Positions 16,546 through 24,372 of a stretch of DNA of 64,000 nt are shown here, in pieces. This stretch comes from Eubacterium sp. MSJ-33. Lineage in GTDB: Bacteria; Bacillota; Clostridia; Lachnospirales; Lachnospiraceae. The stretch spans positions 126,001 through 190,000 of the forward strand of contig NZ_CP076562.1 of assembly GCF_022174665.1 (NCBI RefSeq). The letters run 5' to 3'. The stretch's first letter is position 1; the number at the start of each line of letters is the position of its first letter. The position numbers and the translations under genes were made by a program. Below the pieces are notes generated by a model. That model had not been told where the DNA came from and did not search any database. It worked only from the letters and a program-made list of their open reading frames with translations.

Positions 16546-17625
16546 ATGAGAAAACAAAGGGGCAAACAGCATATTATAATCCCTGTTTTGGTTGCTGCGG
16601 TGATTCTCATATTCTATTTTTTTAATTTTCGGATTGGGGCATATCTGCATCCGGACGAAACCGCATACAATATGGAAGATCTGACGCAGATGGTGACAGA
16701 ACAGATCAATGAAGGAAAACAACGCGGGGATTTTTATGTGTCCGGAATCTCAGAAGCGGATATCAACAATATCAATGAAAATGTCTGCAGCATGAATGGC
16801 ATGGTGGATCAGTATATGGTGACTGAGAAAAGCAGAGATGGAATGCGGATTCAGTTTCGGTATGAGATATCGGACAATTATTATGTGTGGCAGAAATATG
16901 TAAATCATGCAGAGATACCATCCGATCATGCACTTGCATATAAACTGTATGATAAAGTAGTTGAGGTTTTGGATTTGATTATAAAACCGGACATGACGGA
17001 TTATGAGAAAGAACTGGCAATCCATGATTATATAGTAGTGCATTGTAAATACGGGTATGTAAATGATTCCAAAGATTATGCATATCGGGCATATGGTGCG
17101 CTTGTGCAGAACAACGCAGTCTGTAATGGGTATGCAGAGGCGATGGCATTGCTTATGTCCTGCGTAGGAATTGAGAATAAGATCGTTACCGGAACCGCTG
17201 ATGATGAACTGCATGCATGGAACCAAGTGTGCCTCGATGGGAACTGGTATCAGGTGGATGCAACCTGGGATGATCCGCTGCCGGATCGCGGTGTGTTTGC
17301 CGGACATGAATATTTTAACGTGACGGATGAGATTATGGAAGACCGGCATAATTGGAAGCAGGATGCATTTCCGGAGTGTAACAGTTTTGATTATAATTAT
17401 TATGAACAAAATAATCTGATCTGCGACAGAGATACATTCCGCACATTGATTGAGGACCGGGCGGCCCGTGACAGCACAGCTACTATAGAGGTGGTTGTGA
17501 CAGATTATGAATCCGGGTTTGATTATTCTTTCATGCGGAATATCAATGCGGTCCAGTATTTTCAGTATACGGAAGAACCGTATGGTGAGTATGAGTTAGT
17601 AACGATATATTTGAATCAGAGGTAG
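16546..17625 (+). CDS. Membrane-anchored transglutaminase-like protein
   Basis: The 359-aa protein starts with a basic stretch and a membrane helix (IIIPVLVAAVILIFYFF), so the rest is probably extracellular. The transglutaminase-like core has an intact triad: Cys193 in NAVCNGYAEA, His223 in LHAWNQV and Asp238 in QVDATWDDP. Such domains act as peptidases or crosslinkers on surface proteins or peptidoglycan. The C-terminal ~100 residues are not recognised. It is directly downstream of the 58-aa microprotein and four bases before a DUF5721-like gene, forming a three-gene operon. Confidence 0.85.
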   Translation: MRKQRGKQHIIIPVLVAAVILIFYFFNFRIGAYLHPDETAYNMEDLTQMVTEQINEGKQRGDFYVSGISEADINNINENVCSMNGMVDQYMVTEKSRDGMRIQFRYEISDNYYVWQKYVNHAEIPSDHALAYKLYDKVVEVLDLIIKPDMTDYEKELAIHDYIVVHCKYGYVNDSKDYAYRAYGALVQNNAVCNGYAEAMALLMSCVGIENKIVTGTADDELHAWNQVCLDGNWYQVDATWDDPLPDRGVFAGHEYFNVTDEIMEDRHNWKQDAFPECNSFDYNYYEQNNLICDRDTFRTLIEDRAARDSTATIEVVVTDYESGFDYSFMRNINAVQYFQYTEEPYGEYELVTIYLNQR

Positions 17626-17628
17626 AAG

Positions 17629-18093
17629 ATGGAGATTTTTTCAATCGATGAAAAAACAGAATATTTGAAGGAGCTGTTTGAAAAAGAAAAATATGACAGT
17701 TTTTATCTGTATGAGGCACGGGTGAAGACGAAACTGGATTATTATGTAAATGGCAGGTTAAACCGGGAATATTTTGATACGGAAGAACAGGCAGACTTGC
17801 CGGAATATGTGGAGTGGAAGGATATAAAGCAGATTGTATATTCCTATATCAAGGGAAAACGGCTGCCGATCGGATTCAAGATCATATTGATGTTTAACCG
17901 CGAGAATATCTTACGGCTTTTGGAGATGAATAACCTGCCCGTGAAAACGGAAGATGTAAGTGCGCTTTTCATGAATGTGGTTTATGAGCATGAAGCATTG
18001 TCTGTGACAACCGGGACATCCTTGAAGATATTTACGATGGACAAGACATTGGAACATGTGTGGGATGACACAGTTAAGAAATATTATATTTAA
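17629..18093 (+). CDS. DUF5721-like protein
   Basis: This 154-aa soluble protein opens MEIFSIDEKTEYLKELFEKE and ends DKTLEHVWDDTVKKYYI. It matches my recollection of the Lachnospiraceae family DUF5721, of unknown function; that family name is tentative. It starts four bases after the transglutaminase stop and ends just before the CIRCE palindrome, which may also serve as its terminator because a T-run follows. Confidence 0.65.
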   Translation: MEIFSIDEKTEYLKELFEKEKYDSFYLYEARVKTKLDYYVNGRLNREYFDTEEQADLPEYVEWKDIKQIVYSYIKGKRLPIGFKIILMFNRENILRLLEMNNLPVKTEDVSALFMNVVYEHEALSVTTGTSLKIFTMDKTLEHVWDDTVKKYYI

Positions 18094-18103
18094 AGTAGAA
18101 TTA

Positions 18104-18130
18104 TTAGCACTCAATAAAATTGAGTGCTAA
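18104..18130. promoter_or_regulatory. Perfect CIRCE element (HrcA operator)
   Basis: TTAGCACTC (18104-18112), nine bases, GAGTGCTAA (18122-18130) matches the CIRCE consensus without mismatch. HrcA bound here would repress the htpG promoter that starts seven bases downstream and derepress it on heat or protein-folding stress. The following TTTTTCTT also makes it a plausible terminator of the upstream operon. Confidence 0.95.
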
Positions 18131-18136
18131 TTTTTC

Positions 18137-18165
18137 TTGACATTCAAATTTCCAGGTATTATTAT
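18137..18165 (+). promoter_or_regulatory. Promoter of htpG
   Basis: A consensus TTGACA (18137-18142), a 17-bp spacer and TATTAT (18160-18165) lie directly downstream of the CIRCE element. The 5' leader would be about 85 bases. Confidence 0.75.
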
Positions 18166-18255
18166 CTTATTTATAAAATGTTAATTTGCAAAATAAATCT
18201 GTAGGATAGAACAGCAGATTTGTATTAGTGATGCATATTTAGGAGGTAATAAGAC

Positions 18256-20244
18256 ATGGAACGACAGGGTAATTTATCAATTAACAGTGACAACATTTTT
18301 CCGATTATTAAGAAATGGCTTTATTCCGATCAGGATATCTTCATCCGGGAGCTGATTTCCAATGGTTGTGATGCTATTACAAAATTAAAGAAGCTTGCAG
18401 TGATGGGCGAATATGAGGAAGTCGAAGGCGAGGAATACAAAATCGAGGTATATGCGTCTGCCAAGGATAAGACTTTGACATTCGTAGATAATGGTCTTGG
18501 TATGACCGAGGAAGAACTTGACAAGTATATTAACCAGATCGCATTTTCCGGTGCGACGGACTTTATCAACAAATATAAGGATAAATCCGGTGACGAGCAG
18601 ATTATCGGTCATTTCGGACTTGGTTTTTATTCCGCATTTATGGTTGCGGATAAGGTAACGATCGAGACATGCTCTTATAAGAAGGATGCAAAGCCGGTAT
18701 ATTGGGAGTGCGATGGCGGAACGAATTACACGATGAGTGAGAGCGATGACGATATCCGTGGTACAGCCATTACATTGTATCTGAACGAGGATTGCTTAGA
18801 GTATGCAAATGAGTATCGTGTGAAGGAAGTCATCCAGAAATATTGTGCATTTATGCCATACAACATCTACTTTATCAATGAGGATAAGGAAGAGGAAGAG
18901 GCAGCCAAGAAGGAAGCCGAAAAGAAAGAAAAAGACAAGGTAATCGAGGTCGATACAACACAGGAAGATGAACTTGTCGGCGATGCACCAAAGAAGGATG
19001 AGGCAGAAGAAAAAACAGAGGATGCTCCGGAAGAAAAGGAAGAAGAGAGAAAACCGTTAAATGATACGAATCCGCTCTGGATGCGTAATCCGAAGGATTG
19101 TACGGATGAGCAGTATATTGATTTTTACCAGCATGTGTTCTTAGACTTCAAGAAGCCGCTCTTCTGGATCCATCTGAATATGGATTATCCGTTTAACCTA
19201 AAGGGTATTTTGTACTTCCCGAAGATTAACACACAGTATGACCAGTTAGAGGGCACGATCAAGTTATATAACAATCAGGTATTTATCGCAGATAACATCA
19301 AGGAAGTTATTCCGGAGTTTTTGCTTCTGTTGAAGGGTGTGATTGACTGTCCGGATCTTCCGCTTAATGTATCCCGTTCCGCATTGCAGAATGATGGATT
19401 TGTCAAGAAGATATCCGATTACATCACAAAGAAGGTTGCTGATAAGCTGACCGGCATGTATAAGAACAACAAGGAAGATTACGAGAAGTATTGGGATGAT
19501 TTGAGTCCATTCATCAAGTTTGGCTGTCTGAAGGATGAGAAGTTCTGTGATAAGATGACAGACTATATGCTCTTTAAGGATATCAATGGTAAGTACATCA
19601 CGCTTCCGGAGTATCTTGAAGAGGGCAAGGAGAAATACGAGAACAAAGTATTCTATATCTCTGACGATGTGGCACAGTCCCAGTATATTAACATGTTCAA
19701 GGAAGAGGGCATGAATGCGGTTTATCTGACACATAACATTGATAACCCATATATCACACATCTGGAAGGTAAGAATGAGAATGTGAAGTTCCTGCGTATC
19801 GATGCAGACCTTGCCGATAACTTTGTCGGTGAGAAGCTTTCTGAGGAGCAGACGAAGGAATATACCGATAAGCTTTCTGAGGCATTCAAGAAAGCAACCG
19901 GAAATGATAAGCTTGTAGTCAAGGTTGAGAGCATGAAGAACGAGAATGTATCCTCTGTCCTGACGGTATCCGAGGAGTCCCGTCGTATGATGGAGATGAT
20001 GCGTGTGTACAACATGGATGGTATGGATCCTGCTATGTTTGGGGCAGGTGAAGCAGAAACGCTTGTCTTGAATGCAAACAACAAGCTTGTAAAATACATC
20101 TTGGATAACCCGGAGGGTGAGTACAAGGATATGATCTGTAATCAGCTTTATGATCTGGCTGTCCTTGCAAACAAACCACTCTCAGCCGAGAAGATGACAG
20201 CATTTGTAAAGAGAAGCAACGATCTGCTTGGATTGTTGATTTAA
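18256..20244 (+). CDS. htpG: Hsp90 chaperone HtpG
   Basis: The 662-aa ATP-driven chaperone shows the GHKL nucleotide pocket (ELISNGCDAITK, VDNGLGMTEEEL, GHFGLGFYSAFMVADKV), the middle domain (NPLWMRNPKDC, GILYFPKIN, LPLNVSRSALQ) and the dimerisation domain. Between N and middle domains (about residues 209-265) lies a long Lys/Glu/Asp-rich linker, longer than in E. coli HtpG and reminiscent of the eukaryotic Hsp90 linker. The ATG follows AGGAGG. The upstream perfect CIRCE points to HrcA control. Confidence 0.97.
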   Translation: MERQGNLSINSDNIFPIIKKWLYSDQDIFIRELISNGCDAITKLKKLAVMGEYEEVEGEEYKIEVYASAKDKTLTFVDNGLGMTEEELDKYINQIAFSGATDFINKYKDKSGDEQIIGHFGLGFYSAFMVADKVTIETCSYKKDAKPVYWECDGGTNYTMSESDDDIRGTAITLYLNEDCLEYANEYRVKEVIQKYCAFMPYNIYFINEDKEEEEAAKKEAEKKEKDKVIEVDTTQEDELVGDAPKKDEAEEKTEDAPEEKEEERKPLNDTNPLWMRNPKDCTDEQYIDFYQHVFLDFKKPLFWIHLNMDYPFNLKGILYFPKINTQYDQLEGTIKLYNNQVFIADNIKEVIPEFLLLLKGVIDCPDLPLNVSRSALQNDGFVKKISDYITKKVADKLTGMYKNNKEDYEKYWDDLSPFIKFGCLKDEKFCDKMTDYMLFKDINGKYITLPEYLEEGKEKYENKVFYISDDVAQSQYINMFKEEGMNAVYLTHNIDNPYITHLEGKNENVKFLRIDADLADNFVGEKLSEEQTKEYTDKLSEAFKKATGNDKLVVKVESMKNENVSSVLTVSEESRRMMEMMRVYNMDGMDPAMFGAGEAETLVLNANNKLVKYILDNPEGEYKDMICNQLYDLAVLANKPLSAEKMTAFVKRSNDLLGLLI

Positions 20245-20246
20245 TC

Positions 20247-20545
20247 ATAATCACATAAGGTGGTCAAAATGCATGTCAGATGTAAATATGCATAGTAGAT
20301 TCATTCGTAATATAACATATTGTGACTAAGAAGTAATATTCGTGTTCTGGGATATATTTATTACCGTACGCAACCGCTGCCAATTCGCCATCCATGGCTC
20401 AGTGGCAGCTTGCGAAAACATCGTGTTTTCGCATTGCTGATATGCACAGAACACGAATTACTTCTAAGTCACAAATGTATCATATTACTTCATGAATCTA
20501 TATGCTCATTTACATTGACATGCATTTTTGATATTATGTGATTAT
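20247..20545. repeat. ~300-bp long imperfect inverted repeat
   Basis: The ends are perfect 12-bp inverted repeats (ATAATCACATAA, 20247-20258, against 20534-20545). Inside, arms of roughly 100 bases remain mostly complementary, for example ATGCATGTCA against TGACATGCAT and CGTGTTCTG against CAGAACACG. The centre carries two further hairpins, GCTGCCA/TGGCAGC and GCGAAAACA-TCG-TGTTTTCGC. No reading frame crosses it. It fills the whole gap between htpG and rqcH. It could be a MITE-like element or a structured RNA; no clear target duplication is seen. Confidence 0.8.
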
Positions 20546-20567
20546 TGGAATGAAAAGGAGTAAGAAA

Positions 20568-22352
20568 ATGGCATTTGACGGAGTAACCGTATCTGCAATC
20601 GTCAGTGAACTGAAGAAGAATCTGACAGGCGGACGTATCTATAAAATATATCAGCCGGAAGTGGATGAACTGTGTCTGGTCGTGAAAAACCGGACAGAAC
20701 AGGGAAACACAACCAGTCGTCTGGTGATCTCTGCAGATGCCAGTCTGCCCCTTATTTATCTGTCCGGGCAGACAAAGGAGAATCCGACGACAGCTCCGAA
20801 CTTCTGTATGCTGCTTCGGAAGCATATTGGAAATGCACGGATTTTGTCCGTGACACAGCCGAATTTTGAGAGAATCGTAGAGATGGAGTTAGAGCATCTT
20901 GATGAGATGGGAGATTTGTGCCGGAAGAAACTGATCGTTGAGATCATGGGAAAACACAGCAACATCATCTTCACGGATGCAGAGGGTACGATCATTGACA
21001 GTATCAAACATATTTCCCATCAGGTAAGTTCGGTGCGGGAAGTGCTGCCCGGAAGGACGTATGTATATCCACCGGCACAGGAAAAGGAAAATCCGCTTGA
21101 TATAGATATCAATTATTTCATGAATCATGTTCTGCGTAAGCCGGTATCTGTAACGAAAGCCATCTATACATCCCTAACCGGATTATCACCGGTGATCGCA
21201 AATGAAATCTGTTATCGGGCCGGTGTCGATGGTGGGATGAGTACGGCGGGGCTTTCCATGCAGGAACAGGAAACGTTATATGGCGCGTTTGATACTATGC
21301 GTCAGAGTATAAAAGAAGAACAATTTACACCATGTATCGCATACCAGGGTTATGCACCGAAGGAATTTGCGGCGTGCACATTGACGATGTATGGAGAGGA
21401 AGCAGACGACCTTCCGAAGAAGGATATGGATGGTCTGAAAGCATTTCCGTCGATGTCTCCGGTCATTGAAGAATACTATCAGGCAAAAAGCGTAGTGACA
21501 CGTATCAGGCAGCGGTCGACCGATCTTCGAAAGATCGTCAGTAATGCAATCGAGCGGACCGCAAAGAAATACGATTTGCAGCGGTCGCAGCTAAAGGATA
21601 CAGAGAAACGGGATAAATATAAGGTCTATGGAGAACTATTGACTGCATATGGATATTCGTGCAAACCTGGCGATAAGGAAATCACCTGTGAGAATTACTA
21701 TGATGGCAGTATGGTTACGATTCCGCTTGATCCGGAGCAGTCGGCGATGGAGAACGCAAAGCGGTATTTCAACAAATATAATAAGCTGAAACGAACCTAT
21801 GAGGCTTTGATGGAGCTTACGGTAGAGTCAAAGGAGGAACTGGATTATCTGCTTTCTGTGCAGAATTCTCTGGAGATTGCCAAGACGGAGAATGATCTGC
21901 AGGAGATCAAACAGGAACTTATTGAAAGCGGTTATGTGCGTGGCAGATTCGATCGTAACAAGCAGAAGAAACAGGCGAAAGCAAAGCCGCTACATTATAT
22001 ATCCGGCGACGGATATCACATGTATGTCGGAAAGAATAATTTCCAAAATGAAGAACTTACATTTAAGTTTGCAGAAGGAAATGATCTCTGGTTTCATGCG
22101 AAGCAGATGCCGGGGTCTCATGTGATCGTCAAGACGAACGGAGAGAGAGAGATTCCCGACCGTACATATGAAGAGGCGGCAAGACTGGCAGCATATTACT
22201 CAACCGGAAAGGATGCACCGAAGGTAGAGGTTGACTATACGATGAAGAAAAACCTGAAAAAACCGCCGAAAGCAAAACCGGGATTTGTGATTTATCATAC
22301 AAATTATTCGATGAGTATGGAGCCGGATATCCATGGAATTGCAGAAGCCTGA
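20568..22352 (+). CDS. rqcH: RqcH, ribosome quality-control NFACT protein
   Basis: The 594-aa protein starts at MAFDGVTVSAIVSEL after AAAAGGAG. The NFACT-N domain, helix-hairpin-helix and coiled-coil middle (residues ~300-430) are followed by an NFACT-R domain (GYHMYVGKNNFQNEELTF...LWFHAKQMPGSHVIVK). RqcH, older name fibronectin-binding protein FbpA, binds stalled 50S subunits and recruits tRNA-Ala to add C-terminal alanine tails for degradation. It sits between the long inverted repeat and the yicC-gmk promoter. Confidence 0.93.
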   Translation: MAFDGVTVSAIVSELKKNLTGGRIYKIYQPEVDELCLVVKNRTEQGNTTSRLVISADASLPLIYLSGQTKENPTTAPNFCMLLRKHIGNARILSVTQPNFERIVEMELEHLDEMGDLCRKKLIVEIMGKHSNIIFTDAEGTIIDSIKHISHQVSSVREVLPGRTYVYPPAQEKENPLDIDINYFMNHVLRKPVSVTKAIYTSLTGLSPVIANEICYRAGVDGGMSTAGLSMQEQETLYGAFDTMRQSIKEEQFTPCIAYQGYAPKEFAACTLTMYGEEADDLPKKDMDGLKAFPSMSPVIEEYYQAKSVVTRIRQRSTDLRKIVSNAIERTAKKYDLQRSQLKDTEKRDKYKVYGELLTAYGYSCKPGDKEITCENYYDGSMVTIPLDPEQSAMENAKRYFNKYNKLKRTYEALMELTVESKEELDYLLSVQNSLEIAKTENDLQEIKQELIESGYVRGRFDRNKQKKQAKAKPLHYISGDGYHMYVGKNNFQNEELTFKFAEGNDLWFHAKQMPGSHVIVKTNGEREIPDRTYEEAARLAAYYSTGKDAPKVEVDYTMKKNLKKPPKAKPGFVIYHTNYSMSMEPDIHGIAEA

Positions 22353-22378
22353 ATCAAGAAATTAAACATGAAAACACC

Positions 22379-22407
22379 TTGATTTTTAGGGGTGCCTATA
22401 CTATAAT
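22379..22407 (+). promoter_or_regulatory. Promoter of the yicC-gmk-rpoZ operon
   Basis: TTGATT (22379-22384), 17-bp spacer, TATAAT (22402-22407). It lies just downstream of rqcH and overlaps a weak hairpin, AATCAAG/CTTGATT, that may terminate rqcH. Confidence 0.78.
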
Positions 22408-22412
22408 AGTGT

Positions 22413-22449
22413 AGATTATCGTTCATAGATAAGAAAGAAACGATAATCT
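22413..22449 (+). promoter_or_regulatory. Leader hairpin upstream of yicC
   Basis: AGATTATCGTT (22413-22423) and AACGATAATCT (22439-22449) are perfect 11-bp complements with a 15-base loop, followed by GCATTATTTTTATG. It starts right at the predicted transcription start and could be an attenuator or an RNA-stabilising 5' hairpin. Confidence 0.55.
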
Positions 22450-22524
22450 GCATTATTTTTATGTGTGTGTAGGCACAGTGAGAAAATGGAGTCGCTTGGC
22501 GGCGGATGTATACAGGAGACTATC

Positions 22525-23403
22525 GTGATAAAAAGTATGACAGGCTTCGGAAGAGGCGAACAGGTAAATGACGATCGTAAGATCGTGGTAGAGATTAAGG
22601 CGGTGAATCACCGGTTCTGTGACATGAACGTGAAACTGCCGAAGAAACTGAATTATTTTGAGACAGATATCAGAGCTTGTCTGAAGGAATATATTCAGCG
22701 TGGAAAAGTTGATGTATTTATTACATATGAGGACTATACAAAGTCCAACGTGTGTGTAAAATATAATAAGGAAATTGCAACAGAATATGTGAATTATCTG
22801 AACAGTATGGTAGATGATTTTGACCTGCAGTCGGATGTAAAGCCATCCGTGATCGGCAGATTCCCGGAGGTGTTTACATTGGAAGAACAGTCCGTGGATG
22901 AAAATGAAATCTGGTCTCATTTAGAGGGAGTTGTACGGGAAGCAGCAGAGAAGTTTGCAGAGTCCCGTATCCGTGAGGGCGAGAACCTGAAGAAGGATCT
23001 GCTTGCAAAGCTTTCTGTAATGTCAGATATCGTGGCGTATATCGAAGAAAAATCACCGCAGATTATCGAGGATTACAAGAATCGGCTGATTGAGAAGGTG
23101 GATGAGCTCGCCATCAATACCCAGATTGATGATCAGCGTATTGCAGCCGAGGTTACGATGTATGCGGATAAGGTCTGCGTGGATGAAGAAGTTGTGCGTC
23201 TGAGAAGTCATATTGACAGTACGATTAAGATTCTGACAGAGGGTGGCGCTGTTGGTAGAAAGCTTGATTTTATCGTACAGGAGATGAATCGCGAAGCAAA
23301 CACGATTTTATCGAAAGCGAATTCCCTGATTATTGCAGACAAGGGAATTGATTTGAAGACAGAAATCGAAAAGGTTCGTGAACAGATACAGAATATTGAG
23401 TAG
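22525..23403 (+). CDS. yicC: YicC-family endoribonuclease
   Basis: The 292-aa protein begins at a GTG (VIKSMTGFGRGE) with GGAG upstream; earlier in-frame ATG/TTG codons lack a ribosome site and extend beyond the family start. The N-terminal YicC-like domain and the C-terminal DUF1732 domain (KLDFIVQEMNREANTILSKA) are complete. YicC proteins are endoribonucleases that act on small RNAs or mRNA. The gene leads the conserved yicC-gmk-rpoZ cluster. Confidence 0.92.
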   Translation: MIKSMTGFGRGEQVNDDRKIVVEIKAVNHRFCDMNVKLPKKLNYFETDIRACLKEYIQRGKVDVFITYEDYTKSNVCVKYNKEIATEYVNYLNSMVDDFDLQSDVKPSVIGRFPEVFTLEEQSVDENEIWSHLEGVVREAAEKFAESRIREGENLKKDLLAKLSVMSDIVAYIEEKSPQIIEDYKNRLIEKVDELAINTQIDDQRIAAEVTMYADKVCVDEEVVRLRSHIDSTIKILTEGGAVGRKLDFIVQEMNREANTILSKANSLIIADKGIDLKTEIEKVREQIQNIE

Positions 23404-23418
23404 GAGGAACCAGATAAT

Positions 23419-24036
23419 ATGGCAAAGAAAGGTTCTTTGATTGTTATTTCCGGATTCTCCGGCGTGGGTAAAGGTACGGTTGTCAAGAAGATGGTTGCCG
23501 AATATGGCTATAGTCTGTCTGTTTCTGCGACAACGCGTGCACCACGGGAGGGAGAAGTTGACGGAAGAGAATATTATTTCAAAACCGTGGATGAATTCCG
23601 GAATCTGATTGATTATAATGGGTTTATTGAGTGGGCACAGTATGTAGAAAACTACTATGGTACCCCTAGAAAGTTCGTAGAGGATGAGATGGCGAAAGGA
23701 CATGATGTGATCTTAGAGATCGAAGTGCAGGGTGCCATGAATGTCCGTGAACAGTATCCGGATGCGATTCTTATATTCATCACAGCACCGAGTGCAAAAG
23801 GACTTCGCGAACGTCTTGCGGGGCGTGGCACCGAGAGTGAGGAAGTCATCAATAAGCGTATGCAGCGTGCGGTGGAAGAATCCGAGGATATGCAGCAGTA
23901 TGACTATATCGTTGTAAATGACGATTTAGATACATGTGTACACAGCGTACACTCGATTATTGTAGGCAGAAAATGTCTGCGTGAAAATAATCTTGAGTTT
24001 ATGGAAGAAATCAAAAATGAGCTGAAAGCTTTATAG
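23419..24036 (+). CDS. gmk: Guanylate kinase
   Basis: The 205-aa enzyme converts GMP to GDP with ATP. The P-loop is SGFSGVGKGTVVKK near residue 10, and GMP-binding residues lie in SVSATTRAPREGEVDGREYYF. The length is standard. It lies 15 bases after yicC and 17 before rpoZ, a conserved order that links guanine nucleotide supply with RNA polymerase. Confidence 0.97.
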   Translation: MAKKGSLIVISGFSGVGKGTVVKKMVAEYGYSLSVSATTRAPREGEVDGREYYFKTVDEFRNLIDYNGFIEWAQYVENYYGTPRKFVEDEMAKGHDVILEIEVQGAMNVREQYPDAILIFITAPSAKGLRERLAGRGTESEEVINKRMQRAVEESEDMQQYDYIVVNDDLDTCVHSVHSIIVGRKCLRENNLEFMEEIKNELKAL

Positions 24037-24053
24037 GAAGGGAGATATAGACA

Positions 24054-24287
24054 ATGATACATCCATCTTACACAGAATTAATGGAAGTAATTAACAGCGA
24101 CGTGGAGCCGGGTGAACAGCCGGTTGTTCAGAGTCGTTATTCCGTAGTTATGGCAACTGCAAAGAGAGCCAGACAGATTATTGACGGTGCAGAGCCGCTC
24201 GTAAAATCTGAGAGTGGAAAGCCTCTTTCAACTGCAGTCGCAGAACTGTACAGCGGAAAAGTTAAGATTGTCGGTGATGACGAGTAA
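24054..24287 (+). CDS. rpoZ: RNA polymerase omega subunit
   Basis: The 77-aa subunit carries the omega core SRYSVVMATAKRARQI and KPLSTAVAELYSGKVKI. Omega helps assemble beta-prime into RNA polymerase and can form part of a (p)ppGpp site in some bacteria. GGGAG precedes the ATG. A hairpin terminator follows, so expression can drop before murE. Confidence 0.93.
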   Translation: MIHPSYTELMEVINSDVEPGEQPVVQSRYSVVMATAKRARQIIDGAEPLVKSESGKPLSTAVAELYSGKVKIVGDDE

Positions 24288-24305
24288 GACCCACGAAGGG
24301 GTTCA

Positions 24306-24346
24306 AAGGCTGCAGAACAAAAAGCTGTAGCCTTATTTACTTTTTG
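24306..24346 (+). terminator. Hairpin terminator after rpoZ
   Basis: AAGGCTGCAG (24306-24315) pairs with CTGTAGCCTT (24325-24334) with one G-T pair, and ATTTACTTTTTG follows. It is probably partial, separating gmk-rpoZ from murE-priA. Confidence 0.65.
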
Positions 24347-24372
24347 TTTGTATTCATTCATGGAGGAAGATT

